Source: Gammaproteobacteria bacterium
Lineage (GTDB): Bacteria > Pseudomonadota > Gammaproteobacteria > DSM-16500
Direction: 5' to 3'
DNA: 64,000 nt
Assembly: GCA_013288815.1 (NCBI GenBank)
Contig: JABDBD010000003.1
Span: 33,673-97,672 of the forward strand
Position numbers and translations under genes: made by a program. Position 1 is the first letter of the stretch, and the number at the start of each line of letters is the position of its first letter. Below the pieces are notes generated by a model. It did not search any database, was not told the DNA's origin, and saw only the letters and a program-made list of their open reading frames with translations. Shown here piece by piece: positions 30,037 through 38,884 of the stretch.

Positions 30037-32216
30037 TTCAGCGGGTGGATAATCAGGCGCATCAATGCAGCGTGAGCGGTTTTCGAGAGCTGTTGAAAGA
30101 ACCTGCCTGCCAGTGAGTGAAATGGGGTTTGTGTGGCAATGACAAAAAAACCTGATTTTTTAGCTTTTTTGCCATCCAAATCGTAGCCCGATAATAATTG
30201 ATTAAGTGTTCTTTCTAACACAAGCGTATTAAATTCATCAATAATCACGACGGCGCCTTCATGAAAAGCACGCGCTAAAATTGCCGTCATTTTTTCTGGG
30301 TCAGTTGGTGTTAAATGATAATATCGTTTGGTTGTATCTGGGCAAAGAGTCTTGATGTTAGGATCAAATCCATTGATAAATCCTTGAGATTTGAGTTGTT
30401 CAACCGCGGCGAGACTTTTGCCCACGCCGGGAGGACCTTCTAAAATAAGTTGAGAGACATCATATCCCATACTACGCAAAGAAAGCTGATTACTGAGCAA
30501 GCGTAAAATAGGTTTGCGACTAGCAGTGACCGTCAGGTTTTCTAATTGAGGTGAAAATTGTTGATCGAGTAAATCTAATTTATCTAGCCAAGGTTTAAAA
30601 TCTCTCTTTTGACTCCAGTTTAAAAGACCTCTCACTTCATCAAGAGCTGCAAGATGCGCCATTGTTTCAATATCCGCTGGATGTTCAATGCGCGCCAAAT
30701 CAAAACGTGCTGCCATCATTTTTAAATTACGAGCAGTCACCGGATGATTCGGCAATTCATTATTTAAGCGGTGATAAATGCGCAAGAATATGGATGTGAT
30801 TTTTTCAATATCATGAGCGTTTAATCCGGGAATTTTAGATAATGTAGGTATGATATTTTTATTTTTTAAAGAGCTATCGGGTAATTCTTTAAAATTAAAA
30901 ACGCTTCCATGTCTGTCAAAAAATTGATGATTATGTCTGCCAGCAAAGCTATTAAAATTACCCGCAAAAATGACTTTGTGATTAGGGGATAACGGATAAA
31001 ACTTTTTATTGATAAACAGGCCGGGTGTTTTATTAAATAATCCTTCCAAAATATTCCATTTGCCTTCGCGTTCTAAATTAGCTTCATCAATAAATAAAAC
31101 AGATTGCTTGCCTGGTGTTGTCGGCTTAAGCCAATCTACTAATTTGTCTAGTCCAACAAAGACGTCTTTATCCGCCTCTTTGCCTAATTGTTCCAATACA
31201 TAAGTGCTTTTGCCCACTCCAGAAGGGCCAGTGATAAAAATATACGGAGAATAGCGCAATTCATCTGTGATTTTATTATGGCGTTTATGTTCAACTTCAC
31301 TTAAGAAAGGTTTGATTCGTTTTCGTTGCCAGGCTTTTTTTGCTGGCTGTAATTTGCTATCTGGATGTAGACGAAAATAAGGTTTGAATGGATTGGAGTA
31401 CATTCCAGCTTGTATTTTAGCTGACATGTCACGTAGCTGTCCATAAGTAAAATGGACTTGTGTATCTCGCTGTAGTTGTTGACAAGACTGTTTAAATTCT
31501 TCATATATTGCAATTTGGTTATCATGAGATAATTTACTTTCTTCGTTTTCTTCGGTATTTTTATATTTCTTATCTAATGCTTTCCAGTAGTCATCTTCTT
31601 TATATTGTTTCTCAGTTGTATTGGCAAGTGGTAAAATATTTTTTGTATCGGTAATTAAGGTTAGTTTCTGTTTGGGTATTTCCTTCTTGCCGTTAATCCA
31701 AATGAAAGGAGGTGTAGCAAATAATGTTTCTAATTGCTTGGCAAGAATAGGAGATATACTACCTTTTACCACAATATTTTTACCGTCTTTTTCAAATAAA
31801 TTTTTCCAGAGATCACTGGTTGATGATTCAAATTGATAGGAATCATCTTTCGTTTTCAGTTGACTAATCGATTCAATCAAATCGGAGTAACGCGTATTTT
31901 CATCAATGCTGATGATAAGTGAGTGAGGGTCTTCTGCATACATTTCTTCTTCAACCATTTCCATGTCATTTGTGACAATAATTTTAGCTTGATTAGGTGC
32001 GTGTTCATTTGCAAAATGAAAACTTGGAAATTGTTTTAATGCGTCTGAAGAGATGAATGCTTCAGGTAATCGAATACTTGGTGCAGGTGTAATCTTCAAG
32101 GTACAACCATGTTTATCTGCTTCTCTTAAAATATTGGCCCATTGTGCATTCGTGAAATTTTCGGTCACTAATAATGACAGGCATTTTTTTCTTTTGTTGA
32201 ATATTCTTCTATCCAA
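30033..32216 (-). CDS. Tandem AAA+ ATPase segment (midasin/McrB-like) of a split large gene
   Basis: 727 codons opened by TTG at 32216 without a convincing ribosome-binding site, overlapping the upstream LRR frame by 49 bases. The first ~200 residues continue the alpha/beta region of the upstream protein. AAA+ module 1 has Walker A GPSGVGKST (Lys336), Walker B SVLFIDEAN and sensor-1-like VIFAGNFNS. Module 2 has Walker A GPPGVGKSL (Lys600), Walker B VVIIDEFNTL, then TLNQLLSG and sensor 1 VIATQTP, the dynein/midasin-related (AAA_5) style. After ATQTP this frame becomes nonsense (AGRFFQQLSKTAHAALMRL) while the -1-base alternative restores a perfect AAA+ continuation, so a frame break lies at 30120-30127. 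Confidence 0.65.
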   Translation of the reverse strand: MDRRIFNKRKKCLSLLVTENFTNAQWANILREADKHGCTLKITPAPSIRLPEAFISSDALKQFPSFHFANEHAPNQAKIIVTNDMEMVEEEMYAEDPHSLIISIDENTRYSDLIESISQLKTKDDSYQFESSTSDLWKNLFEKDGKNIVVKGSISPILAKQLETLFATPPFIWINGKKEIPKQKLTLITDTKNILPLANTTEKQYKEDDYWKALDKKYKNTEENEESKLSHDNQIAIYEEFKQSCQQLQRDTQVHFTYGQLRDMSAKIQAGMYSNPFKPYFRLHPDSKLQPAKKAWQRKRIKPFLSEVEHKRHNKITDELRYSPYIFITGPSGVGKSTYVLEQLGKEADKDVFVGLDKLVDWLKPTTPGKQSVLFIDEANLEREGKWNILEGLFNKTPGLFINKKFYPLSPNHKVIFAGNFNSFAGRHNHQFFDRHGSVFNFKELPDSSLKNKNIIPTLSKIPGLNAHDIEKITSIFLRIYHRLNNELPNHPVTARNLKMMAARFDLARIEHPADIETMAHLAALDEVRGLLNWSQKRDFKPWLDKLDLLDQQFSPQLENLTVTASRKPILRLLSNQLSLRSMGYDVSQLILEGPPGVGKSLAAVEQLKSQGFINGFDPNIKTLCPDTTKRYYHLTPTDPEKMTAILARAFHEGAVVIIDEFNTLVLERTLNQLLSGYDLDGKKAKKSGFFVIATQTPFHSLAGRFFQQLSKTAHAALMRLIIHPLN

Positions 32217-35200
32217 CCGGGCTTCAAGAAAAGTAATTTGTTTTCACAGTGTCGATAATGAAATAAATGTGAAAACGTTTCTGAATTTAAAACAAAGTTA
32301 AACGGTTGGTTGTCAGCAGCTTTGATGACTTCAATATTTTTGCTTTCTAACTGATAATCAGCAGTGATGGCTGAAAATGTGAAATTTTCTGGTAATGAAA
32401 TATTTCTTCCGTTATGAAAAAACGATCTTTTTTCTATAAGTTCGCTCATAAACAGCCGAAATTCGACAAGATGCCAGGGGGCATTTTGTAATACTAATCC
32501 AGGAGATTTAGCGTTAATGGCTTGTAATAATGTTCCCTCTTCTAATTGAAAATGATTACCTTCAATTCCGACTGTTCCCAATAACGCAGCTTTCCAAGCA
32601 TTATCATAAAACTCAGCTTTTTTAAAATGGTTGGTATCGAGCGATATGTTACTTAATTTTTGATATAAATTTTCGCTAGTTAAAGTAATGCATTCACTTT
32701 TTATGTTGCAGCGAGAGTAAAAGTCTTCTCCCATTTTTTGTGCTTGCGCTTTGGTGATGACGGAGATAACCAATGTGCTATCTGGGATAGCTAAATTTTT
32801 GATTTTTCGCTCCGTATCCATCATGGCATTGTAACCAACATAAGCAGCTTTATAGTCTGACCAATTGGAAATAAGCGCGCCTTTCTTGAAATGCTTGATC
32901 GAATCAAACAATGCGCTATCTTGTTTAGTTAAGCTGCCATCCGGATTGATTCGTGCACTTTTTTCAGAGACATCACCTAAGCTATGCAAATAAAATGACG
33001 GTTGATTATTCTTTTGAAAATATCGCGTGGCGTTTGCATGAAATGCTTCAACTTGAGCTTCATCTTCAACCATGACTAAAACATTACGTTGATTTGCAGG
33101 AAGCTCATTGGCTTGCGAAACAAGATCACTGCAAAATTCATCAAAGTTGGATGCGTTTGACTTCGTGGTATTCCAGGTAATGAAGCGGTTGGAAAGTTTG
33201 AACTCGATAGGGGTGTCTTCATCCGCGTTAATATGTGCTTCTATCAGATTATCATCAATGGATGCATTGATTTGCTCTATATCAACAGGAGATTCTATTG
33301 CATTGTCTGCGGGTGGTTTGTTCTGCTGTTGAGGCTTATCATCTTTCATTGGCTTTATGAGTAACTTAGTTGGGTAGCCATCCAAATCAATTCTGTTCCA
33401 ATGACCGTCATAATTGATTTCCACAAATGCATGACAATCATTCGTCACTCTGCGTGATGAGATACCCAGCTCTTGTGCGAGCGCTTGAAACACCCAGGAT
33501 CGATGTTCGCAACTGCCTTTACGTTGGTGTAATAGCGCATTGAGTTTTTGTATATCATTGTTTTGTTGGCCGAGAGTATCCCCTTCGCCAAATTCAGTGC
33601 AATATTCAGCAAGGTTAGAAATGCGTTGATCTAAAGGCATCTTCATCATTTCGTCATAAGCAGAATTCTTCTCTAAACTACCATTCTCAGAAAAAGATAA
33701 TGACTTGATTAGGTCAATCGCGTGTTCTTGAGGTTCGGGTATATTCAATTTGCGCGGATTTATATCTGTTTTTAATGTAAATGAAACAGTGACTGTCTTA
33801 TGTATGTTTTGTTTTGCTCTGACATAATAAAGTGATTCTTCTTCGCAATATGAAATTTCAATATCACAGTCTGCATGTAAATTCAGAATGTTATCATTTT
33901 CAGTCAGAGAGGGAAGTGCAGTCCAGTGATTTTTACTCAGTGATAAATCGACTTTTCCATAAAAAATATTCGGATTATCTGCATACTGTTGGTTGTAGAT
34001 ATCTTTTACGTCATGATCTAATATATCAATATCATCGACTGGAATTACATGCCTAGCTTCTGCTGCATACTGAATTCTTTCACCTAGATCAAGTTTGTTC
34101 ACAGTTAATCGATACTCTCTAGGGTAAGGTTCCCCATTTTTTTTGTATTTAAAAATCTGCCGAACATTGATAGGCTTGTTGTGGTTTTTAGTGTCTGTGT
34201 TCAAGTGGAGGTTGTGACTTGCTTGCATCGGTACATACACTACGCCGGGTATAATGAGTTGAGGGCAAATGGACGCCAATTTTTGTCTTACTGCCTCGGC
34301 TTGGTAATCATGACTGTTAAAATCTCGCAGCTTGTTAAATTGACGTAAGCCAACTTCATCAACAAAATTTCCGCAGATTTTTTCACAATTGTAAATTGTG
34401 AGCTTTACCAGATTGGGACACCACTTTAATATCATCGCTAGTTCAAAATCGTCAGCAGAATCAATTCTCAGTTCTTGAAGATTATTTAATTTTAATTGAG
34501 GGAGAGATTGAAAAAAAAGATTGAGAGAACAATGGAATTCTGTCAAGTCAAGTTGTTGTAAGTTGGGGCAGCGTTTTATTAAGTGAATCTTTTGATGTTC
34601 AGCCATGTTTGTAAGACGAAGATTCAATTGATGTAAGTTGGTGAGTTCTGGGCAGGCTAGAGATGAAGATATCATATCATTTTTGAAATTCTTACAAATA
34701 TCAAGCGGAAGATCTTCTATGGCGGGGCAATGATTTAAAAGATCTGTCAGTTGAGTATAATTTATATTAGTTGCCTGTAGACCAATGCCGGTTAGGTTGT
34801 TATTCATAATCTGGTGTGCAAATTCTCCAGTCAAATTTTTGCATTGGTTAATGTATAGTTTACGTAGATTAGGGCAGTGCTTTAACAGCTCAACTAATTG
34901 CTCATCGTTAATATTGCTATTGTTAAGGTTTAGGAATGTTAGATTTGCTAACTCTAAATTATTCGGTAAAAAGTCATTTAGATTTTTCCATTCCTTGTAA
35001 TTACACAATGCAATTCTTTGTAAGCTAGGGCTGCATTTTAATAATTTTCCAATATATTCTAGTGGCATTTTTGTAGATGTCAGATCTAAATCGGTAAGTA
35101 ACGGTAGTGTTATGTGATTAGCAAATTGTCCAGACAAGTTGACACAGCCTTCTAATCTCAGTGTTCGTAGGTTTGGGCAACGTTTCAAAAGCTTTACTAA

Positions 35201-36418
35201 TTGTTCATCCGTGATTGAGCTATATGATAAATTGAGATCAGTCAGGTTTGTTAAGTCATGCTCAAAATCTAATAAAGCAAAATCTTTGAAACTATTTAAA
35301 TTTAATTTGGCCAATAGAGGGCTGCATGTAATTAATTTTGTTAAAAAGCTAGGATGGATACTGCACCTGCTCACGTTTAACTCTGTTATTTGGGTGGATT
35401 GAAGGGGGAATGACTCAATATTTTCAATAAGATTTTTGCTCTCAGACATATCTAAATTATTAATATTGGGATTATTCGTGAGCAAAGTGACGAGTTGCTG
35501 ACTGTTTATTTTACTTTCCCATAGGACAAGCTCCTTCAGATTGGCTTGTTTAATAGCATCATAAACGGATTCTGTTAGGTTGGCGCATAGGCCTATGTTT
35601 AAGGACTCCAGGCGGTGGAATAGACTAAGATAATATTTAAGTGTTTCATCGCTAATAGTAAGCAGTGCCAAGTCCAATTCCTTGACCTTATCATAATAAT
35701 GCGCAGGATATTGATTCAAATGGTCAGGATTTTGATGTATTAAGCCAGTGGCGCTGTGATCTAGATTGATTCCATGTATGGGTTGTTGAGATAAAAATGT
35801 AGCGTTAATGTGTTCTTGTTCGGCATCACGATCTATTGTAATCGAGGCCTTTGTTGAGAAATCCAGCGTGGCGAGTAGTTGTGAAAAAGTATCAGCATCA
35901 AGATGGCGAAACGTTGATAATTTTAGACTAATTTGTTCTTCGGAATAAGGTATCATTTCTTTTAACTGTGACTGTAATTCTTGTTTACGAATATAATCAA
36001 TTATCTCACAAGCATCACTTTGAATTTTTTGTTGTTCTAATTGTTTTAAAACATCCTGGCGATGTATGGGTTCTACTTCGAGCAAGCGTTCATTTAAATC
36101 GTTTAAATCAGTTACCCTAGTAAGCTTACCTGTCCACACATACACTTCAGCTCCGTTTTCAATGAGCAATTTGTATAATTCATTTTTTAGAGTGTGAGAT
36201 AATAAGTTTATCCCATATTTCAGCGACCAATCAGTAATGATGATTTTTTTAGGCTTAGGCACATAACCAACCGCAGATGGTTGAATCCAACAAGGATCAC
36301 CGTTAATTAATTTATTCGCATCAAGGTCGCCATTCGGTTCATGACTATACGTAACGTCAGCATTGGCTGGTTCTTCGTAATAAATCAATTTATTTAACAA
36401 TTCTCTGGCATTAGCCAT
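32168..36418 (-). CDS. Leucine-rich-repeat protein with transglutaminase-like protease domain (N-terminal part of a split gene)
   Basis: 1416 residues. After an unassigned N-terminus (1-240), about 15 RNI/FBXL-type cysteine-containing LRRs occupy roughly 240-690 (repeat unit CPNLRTLRLEGCVNLSG and variants). A transglutaminase-like papain-fold domain follows, with the full triad: Cys970 in RKGSCEHRSW, His996 in NDCHAFVEI and Asp1011 in WNRIDLDGYP. The C-terminal 350 residues are alpha/beta and of unknown type. The frame ends in ...STKEKNACHY right after a run of seven As. One extra A would give ...STKEKKCLSLLVTENF and join the AAA+ frame. No signal peptide is seen. LRRs and papain-fold enzymes are common in secreted effectors; the AAA+ part is not. 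Confidence 0.8.
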   Translation of the reverse strand: MANARELLNKLIYYEEPANADVTYSHEPNGDLDANKLINGDPCWIQPSAVGYVPKPKKIIITDWSLKYGINLLSHTLKNELYKLLIENGAEVYVWTGKLTRVTDLNDLNERLLEVEPIHRQDVLKQLEQQKIQSDACEIIDYIRKQELQSQLKEMIPYSEEQISLKLSTFRHLDADTFSQLLATLDFSTKASITIDRDAEQEHINATFLSQQPIHGINLDHSATGLIHQNPDHLNQYPAHYYDKVKELDLALLTISDETLKYYLSLFHRLESLNIGLCANLTESVYDAIKQANLKELVLWESKINSQQLVTLLTNNPNINNLDMSESKNLIENIESFPLQSTQITELNVSRCSIHPSFLTKLITCSPLLAKLNLNSFKDFALLDFEHDLTNLTDLNLSYSSITDEQLVKLLKRCPNLRTLRLEGCVNLSGQFANHITLPLLTDLDLTSTKMPLEYIGKLLKCSPSLQRIALCNYKEWKNLNDFLPNNLELANLTFLNLNNSNINDEQLVELLKHCPNLRKLYINQCKNLTGEFAHQIMNNNLTGIGLQATNINYTQLTDLLNHCPAIEDLPLDICKNFKNDMISSSLACPELTNLHQLNLRLTNMAEHQKIHLIKRCPNLQQLDLTEFHCSLNLFFQSLPQLKLNNLQELRIDSADDFELAMILKWCPNLVKLTIYNCEKICGNFVDEVGLRQFNKLRDFNSHDYQAEAVRQKLASICPQLIIPGVVYVPMQASHNLHLNTDTKNHNKPINVRQIFKYKKNGEPYPREYRLTVNKLDLGERIQYAAEARHVIPVDDIDILDHDVKDIYNQQYADNPNIFYGKVDLSLSKNHWTALPSLTENDNILNLHADCDIEISYCEEESLYYVRAKQNIHKTVTVSFTLKTDINPRKLNIPEPQEHAIDLIKSLSFSENGSLEKNSAYDEMMKMPLDQRISNLAEYCTEFGEGDTLGQQNNDIQKLNALLHQRKGSCEHRSWVFQALAQELGISSRRVTNDCHAFVEINYDGHWNRIDLDGYPTKLLIKPMKDDKPQQQNKPPADNAIESPVDIEQINASIDDNLIEAHINADEDTPIEFKLSNRFITWNTTKSNASNFDEFCSDLVSQANELPANQRNVLVMVEDEAQVEAFHANATRYFQKNNQPSFYLHSLGDVSEKSARINPDGSLTKQDSALFDSIKHFKKGALISNWSDYKAAYVGYNAMMDTERKIKNLAIPDSTLVISVITKAQAQKMGEDFYSRCNIKSECITLTSENLYQKLSNISLDTNHFKKAEFYDNAWKAALLGTVGIEGNHFQLEEGTLLQAINAKSPGLVLQNAPWHLVEFRLFMSELIEKRSFFHNGRNISLPENFTFSAITADYQLESKNIEVIKAADNQPFNFVLNSETFSHLFHYRHCENKLLFLKPGWIEEYSTKEKNACHY

Positions 36419-36564
36419 AAAAGTCAGCCTAAACAGGTCATTTATATACCTAGTATAGCAGCTGAGATTCGATTGGCCGGGTGCAGTCTAACTTATTCAT
36501 TTTACATTGAATCTTGTTAGGCATAGAATTGATTTTTTTGGATAGCAATACAGGGATGTCTCAT

Positions 36565-37791
36565 ATGACCAAGCAACCATTTATTCATGTTCCCTATGGC
36601 AAAACAGTGCATGGTGAAGAAGAAATTGCAGCCGTTGTCAATGTATTACGTACATCGACACAAATGGGTAATCATGTGCGTGAAATGGAACAAAAAATTT
36701 CTGATCTCTATGACAAAAAATGTGGCGTGATGGTTAATTCAGGTTCTTCAGCAAATTATCTGGCGATAGAAATTCTTAATCTACCCGCTGAATCAGAAGT
36801 CATTACACCTGCATTAACTTTTTCGACAACCGTCGCACCGCTTATTAAAAATCATTTAGTTCCTGTTTTTGTGGATGTTGAGCCCGATACCTACAATATT
36901 GATGCGAATCGCGTTGAAGCGATGATAAGCTCCAAAACAAAGCTGATGATGATTCCCAATTTACTGGGAAATCTTGCTGATTGGAAAAAACTTCGTGCTA
37001 TCGCCGATAAATATCATTTAATTGTGATTGAAGATTCGTGCGATACAGTCGGTGCCACAATCAATGGGCTCCCAGTTGGCCGCTACACTGATATCAGTAC
37101 AACCAGTTTTTATGGATCACACATTATCAACTGTGCAGGTAACGGTGGAATGTTATGCGTGAATGAAGAAAGATTAGCGGAGCGTGCAAAACTCTTGCGT
37201 AGCTGGGGAAGAAGCTCGTCACTGTTTGTTGATTCAGAAGCTATTGAGAATCGTTTCAATACGCAAGTGGATGGAATTGATTACGATGCAAAATTTGTAT
37301 TTGAAGCGCTAGGCTATAATTTAGAGCCATCTGAGATGGGTGCAGCATTCGGTTTAGTGCAATTGAAAACGTTAAATCAAAATATTGCGAGGCGTGAACA
37401 ATTATTTGAAATCCATACGAAATTTTTTAGTCGTTATCAAGATTGGTTTGTGCTGCCAAGACAGCTTATCGAGTCACGGACAGGATGGTTAGCTTATCCA
37501 CTTACTATTAAAGACGAAGCACCCTTCTCGCGAAAAGAAATGCAAATTTTTTTAGAAAAAAGAAATATACAAACACGCACTATTTTTACTGGAAATATAT
37601 TGCGACAACCCGGTTTTCATCATATTAAGCGACGCGAGTCATCGACTGGTTATCCTTGTGCAGATAAAATTATGCGAAGTGGGCTATTGATAGGTTGTCA
37701 TCATGGATTAACGGATGAGATGGTTACGCATATGCATCAGTCAGTTGAGGTGTTTTTGAGGTTGAAGGTTAGGGTAGAGCTTGCTTATTAA
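36565..37791 (+). CDS. DegT-fold sugar 3-dehydratase (ColD/RfbH-like), PMP-dependent
   Basis: A DegT/DnrJ/EryC1/StrS-fold enzyme of 408 residues; it opens IHVPYGKTVHGEEEIAAV with the family block NSGSSANYLA. In aminotransferases the internal aldimine lysine sits in SFFPSKNLG. Here the aligned sequence is SFYGSHIINCAGNGGM with His186. The same Lys-to-His change defines ColD (His188) and the E1/RfbH dehydratases, which remove the C3 hydroxyl of 4-keto-6-deoxy sugars. So this is probably a 3-deoxy-sugar enzyme, not an aminotransferase. The ATG at 36565 follows AGGGA by 9 bases; the frame also opens at 36514 and 36556. It heads the polysaccharide locus, 13 bases before the epimerase. Confidence 0.85.
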   Translation: MTKQPFIHVPYGKTVHGEEEIAAVVNVLRTSTQMGNHVREMEQKISDLYDKKCGVMVNSGSSANYLAIEILNLPAESEVITPALTFSTTVAPLIKNHLVPVFVDVEPDTYNIDANRVEAMISSKTKLMMIPNLLGNLADWKKLRAIADKYHLIVIEDSCDTVGATINGLPVGRYTDISTTSFYGSHIINCAGNGGMLCVNEERLAERAKLLRSWGRSSSLFVDSEAIENRFNTQVDGIDYDAKFVFEALGYNLEPSEMGAAFGLVQLKTLNQNIARREQLFEIHTKFFSRYQDWFVLPRQLIESRTGWLAYPLTIKDEAPFSRKEMQIFLEKRNIQTRTIFTGNILRQPGFHHIKRRESSTGYPCADKIMRSGLLIGCHHGLTDEMVTHMHQSVEVFLRLKVRVELAY

Positions 37792-37804
37792 TTAGTGTTA
37801 ATCT

Positions 37805-38884
37805 ATGCAATATAAAAACAAACAATATTTGTCATTACATCCTCTTTCAAAAGATCTCGATTTTATTCTTCAGCACACGCCATCAGTGTGGAGCGAGTTA
37901 CGTAATCAAGAAATTTTCATAACCGGTGGCACAGGATTTTTCGGTTGCTGGTTGCTAGAAAGTATTGTCTGGGCAAATTTAAAATTCAATTTTAACGTGA
38001 AAGCAACGATTCTAACGCGAAATATTTCTGCATTCGCAAAAAAATGCCCACATTTAATAGAGCAAACGACATTGCAATTTATAGAAGGAAATGTGCGTGA
38101 TTTTGCATTTCCTAATAAACAATTTTCACATGTTATTCATGCGGCGACAGATGCCAGCGCTGATATCAACAAGAACCAACCAACGCTCATGTTCGATACG
38201 ATAGTGGAAGGTACAAAGCGTGTACTTGAGTTTGCTAAGCAGTGCAAGGCCAGACGGTTTCTTTTGACAAGTTCTGGTAGTGTCTATGGCAGACAACCTC
38301 CAGAGCTTACGCATATAGCTGAAGATTATGTGTCACCCAAAATGATAGAGACGAATCATTCTGCTTATGCTCTTGGAAAATATTATGCAGATAAAATGTC
38401 GTGCAACTATGCTGAAAAATATCATTTTGAGAGTAAAATTGCTCGTTGCTTTGCATTTGTTGGCCCATATCTTCCGTTAGATGCTCACTTTGCGATTGGT
38501 AATTTTATTCGTGACGGATTAAATCGTGAATCAATTATTGTTAATGGAGATGGAACACCCTATCGTTCTTATCTTTATGCTGCTGATTTGGCAGTTTGGT
38601 TATGGACGATTCTCATTTACGGAAAATCCGCAAGATCATACAACGTAGGATCAGAATATGCTGTATCGATTTCTGAGTTAGCAAGTGTTGTTGCTAGTAC
38701 ATTTGATGAGACGCCGCAGGTTAACATATTGAAACCAGTGATGCCTGGAGCATTACCTGAGCGCTATATTCCAAATACACAGCGCGCTCAGAATGAGTTA
38801 AGATTATCTCAGCGATATAGTTTGGTTGATTCAATTTGTGCTACAAAAAAATTTGCAGGCCTAAACAATATTTTTTTTGTCTAA
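37805..38884 (+). CDS. NAD-dependent epimerase/dehydratase (extended SDR)
   Basis: 359 residues. The nucleotide-binding ITGGTGFFGCW is at about residues 38-48, with HVIHAATDAS in the core. The catalytic YxxxK is in SAYALGKYYADK (Tyr188, Lys192), and a C-terminal substrate region includes GDGTPYRSYLYAADLA. The family includes nucleotide-sugar 4,6-dehydratases and 4-keto reductases. Coupled to the 3-dehydratase upstream, it would fit the 4,6-dehydration or the final 4-keto reduction of a 3,6-dideoxyhexose. It converges on and overlaps the next gene by 24 bases. Confidence 0.85.
   Translation: MQYKNKQYLSLHPLSKDLDFILQHTPSVWSELRNQEIFITGGTGFFGCWLLESIVWANLKFNFNVKATILTRNISAFAKKCPHLIEQTTLQFIEGNVRDFAFPNKQFSHVIHAATDASADINKNQPTLMFDTIVEGTKRVLEFAKQCKARRFLLTSSGSVYGRQPPELTHIAEDYVSPKMIETNHSAYALGKYYADKMSCNYAEKYHFESKIARCFAFVGPYLPLDAHFAIGNFIRDGLNRESIIVNGDGTPYRSYLYAADLAVWLWTILIYGKSARSYNVGSEYAVSISELASVVASTFDETPQVNILKPVMPGALPERYIPNTQRAQNELRLSQRYSLVDSICATKKFAGLNNIFFV

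Larger units (their letters stand above)
29455..36418 (-). pseudogene. Reconstructed LRR-transglutaminase-AAA+-AAA+ gene broken by two single-base frame losses
   Basis: Restoring one base in the A7 run (32184-32190) and one in the CCCCATTT stretch (30120-30127) gives a single frame of about 2,321 codons. It holds LRR (about 240-690), transglutaminase-like (about 950-1020), an alpha/beta linker, two AAA+ modules, and a PRDL-containing lid. Both breaks are the loss of one base, and both downstream fragments lack a proper start. The options are a decayed gene, a transcript-slippage gene (the A7 site only), or base-calling errors in homopolymers. Confidence 0.6.

Noticed and set aside
36565..37791. 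Simple call as a PLP sugar aminotransferase
   Set aside because: The Schiff-base lysine position is His186, as in sugar 3-dehydratases.
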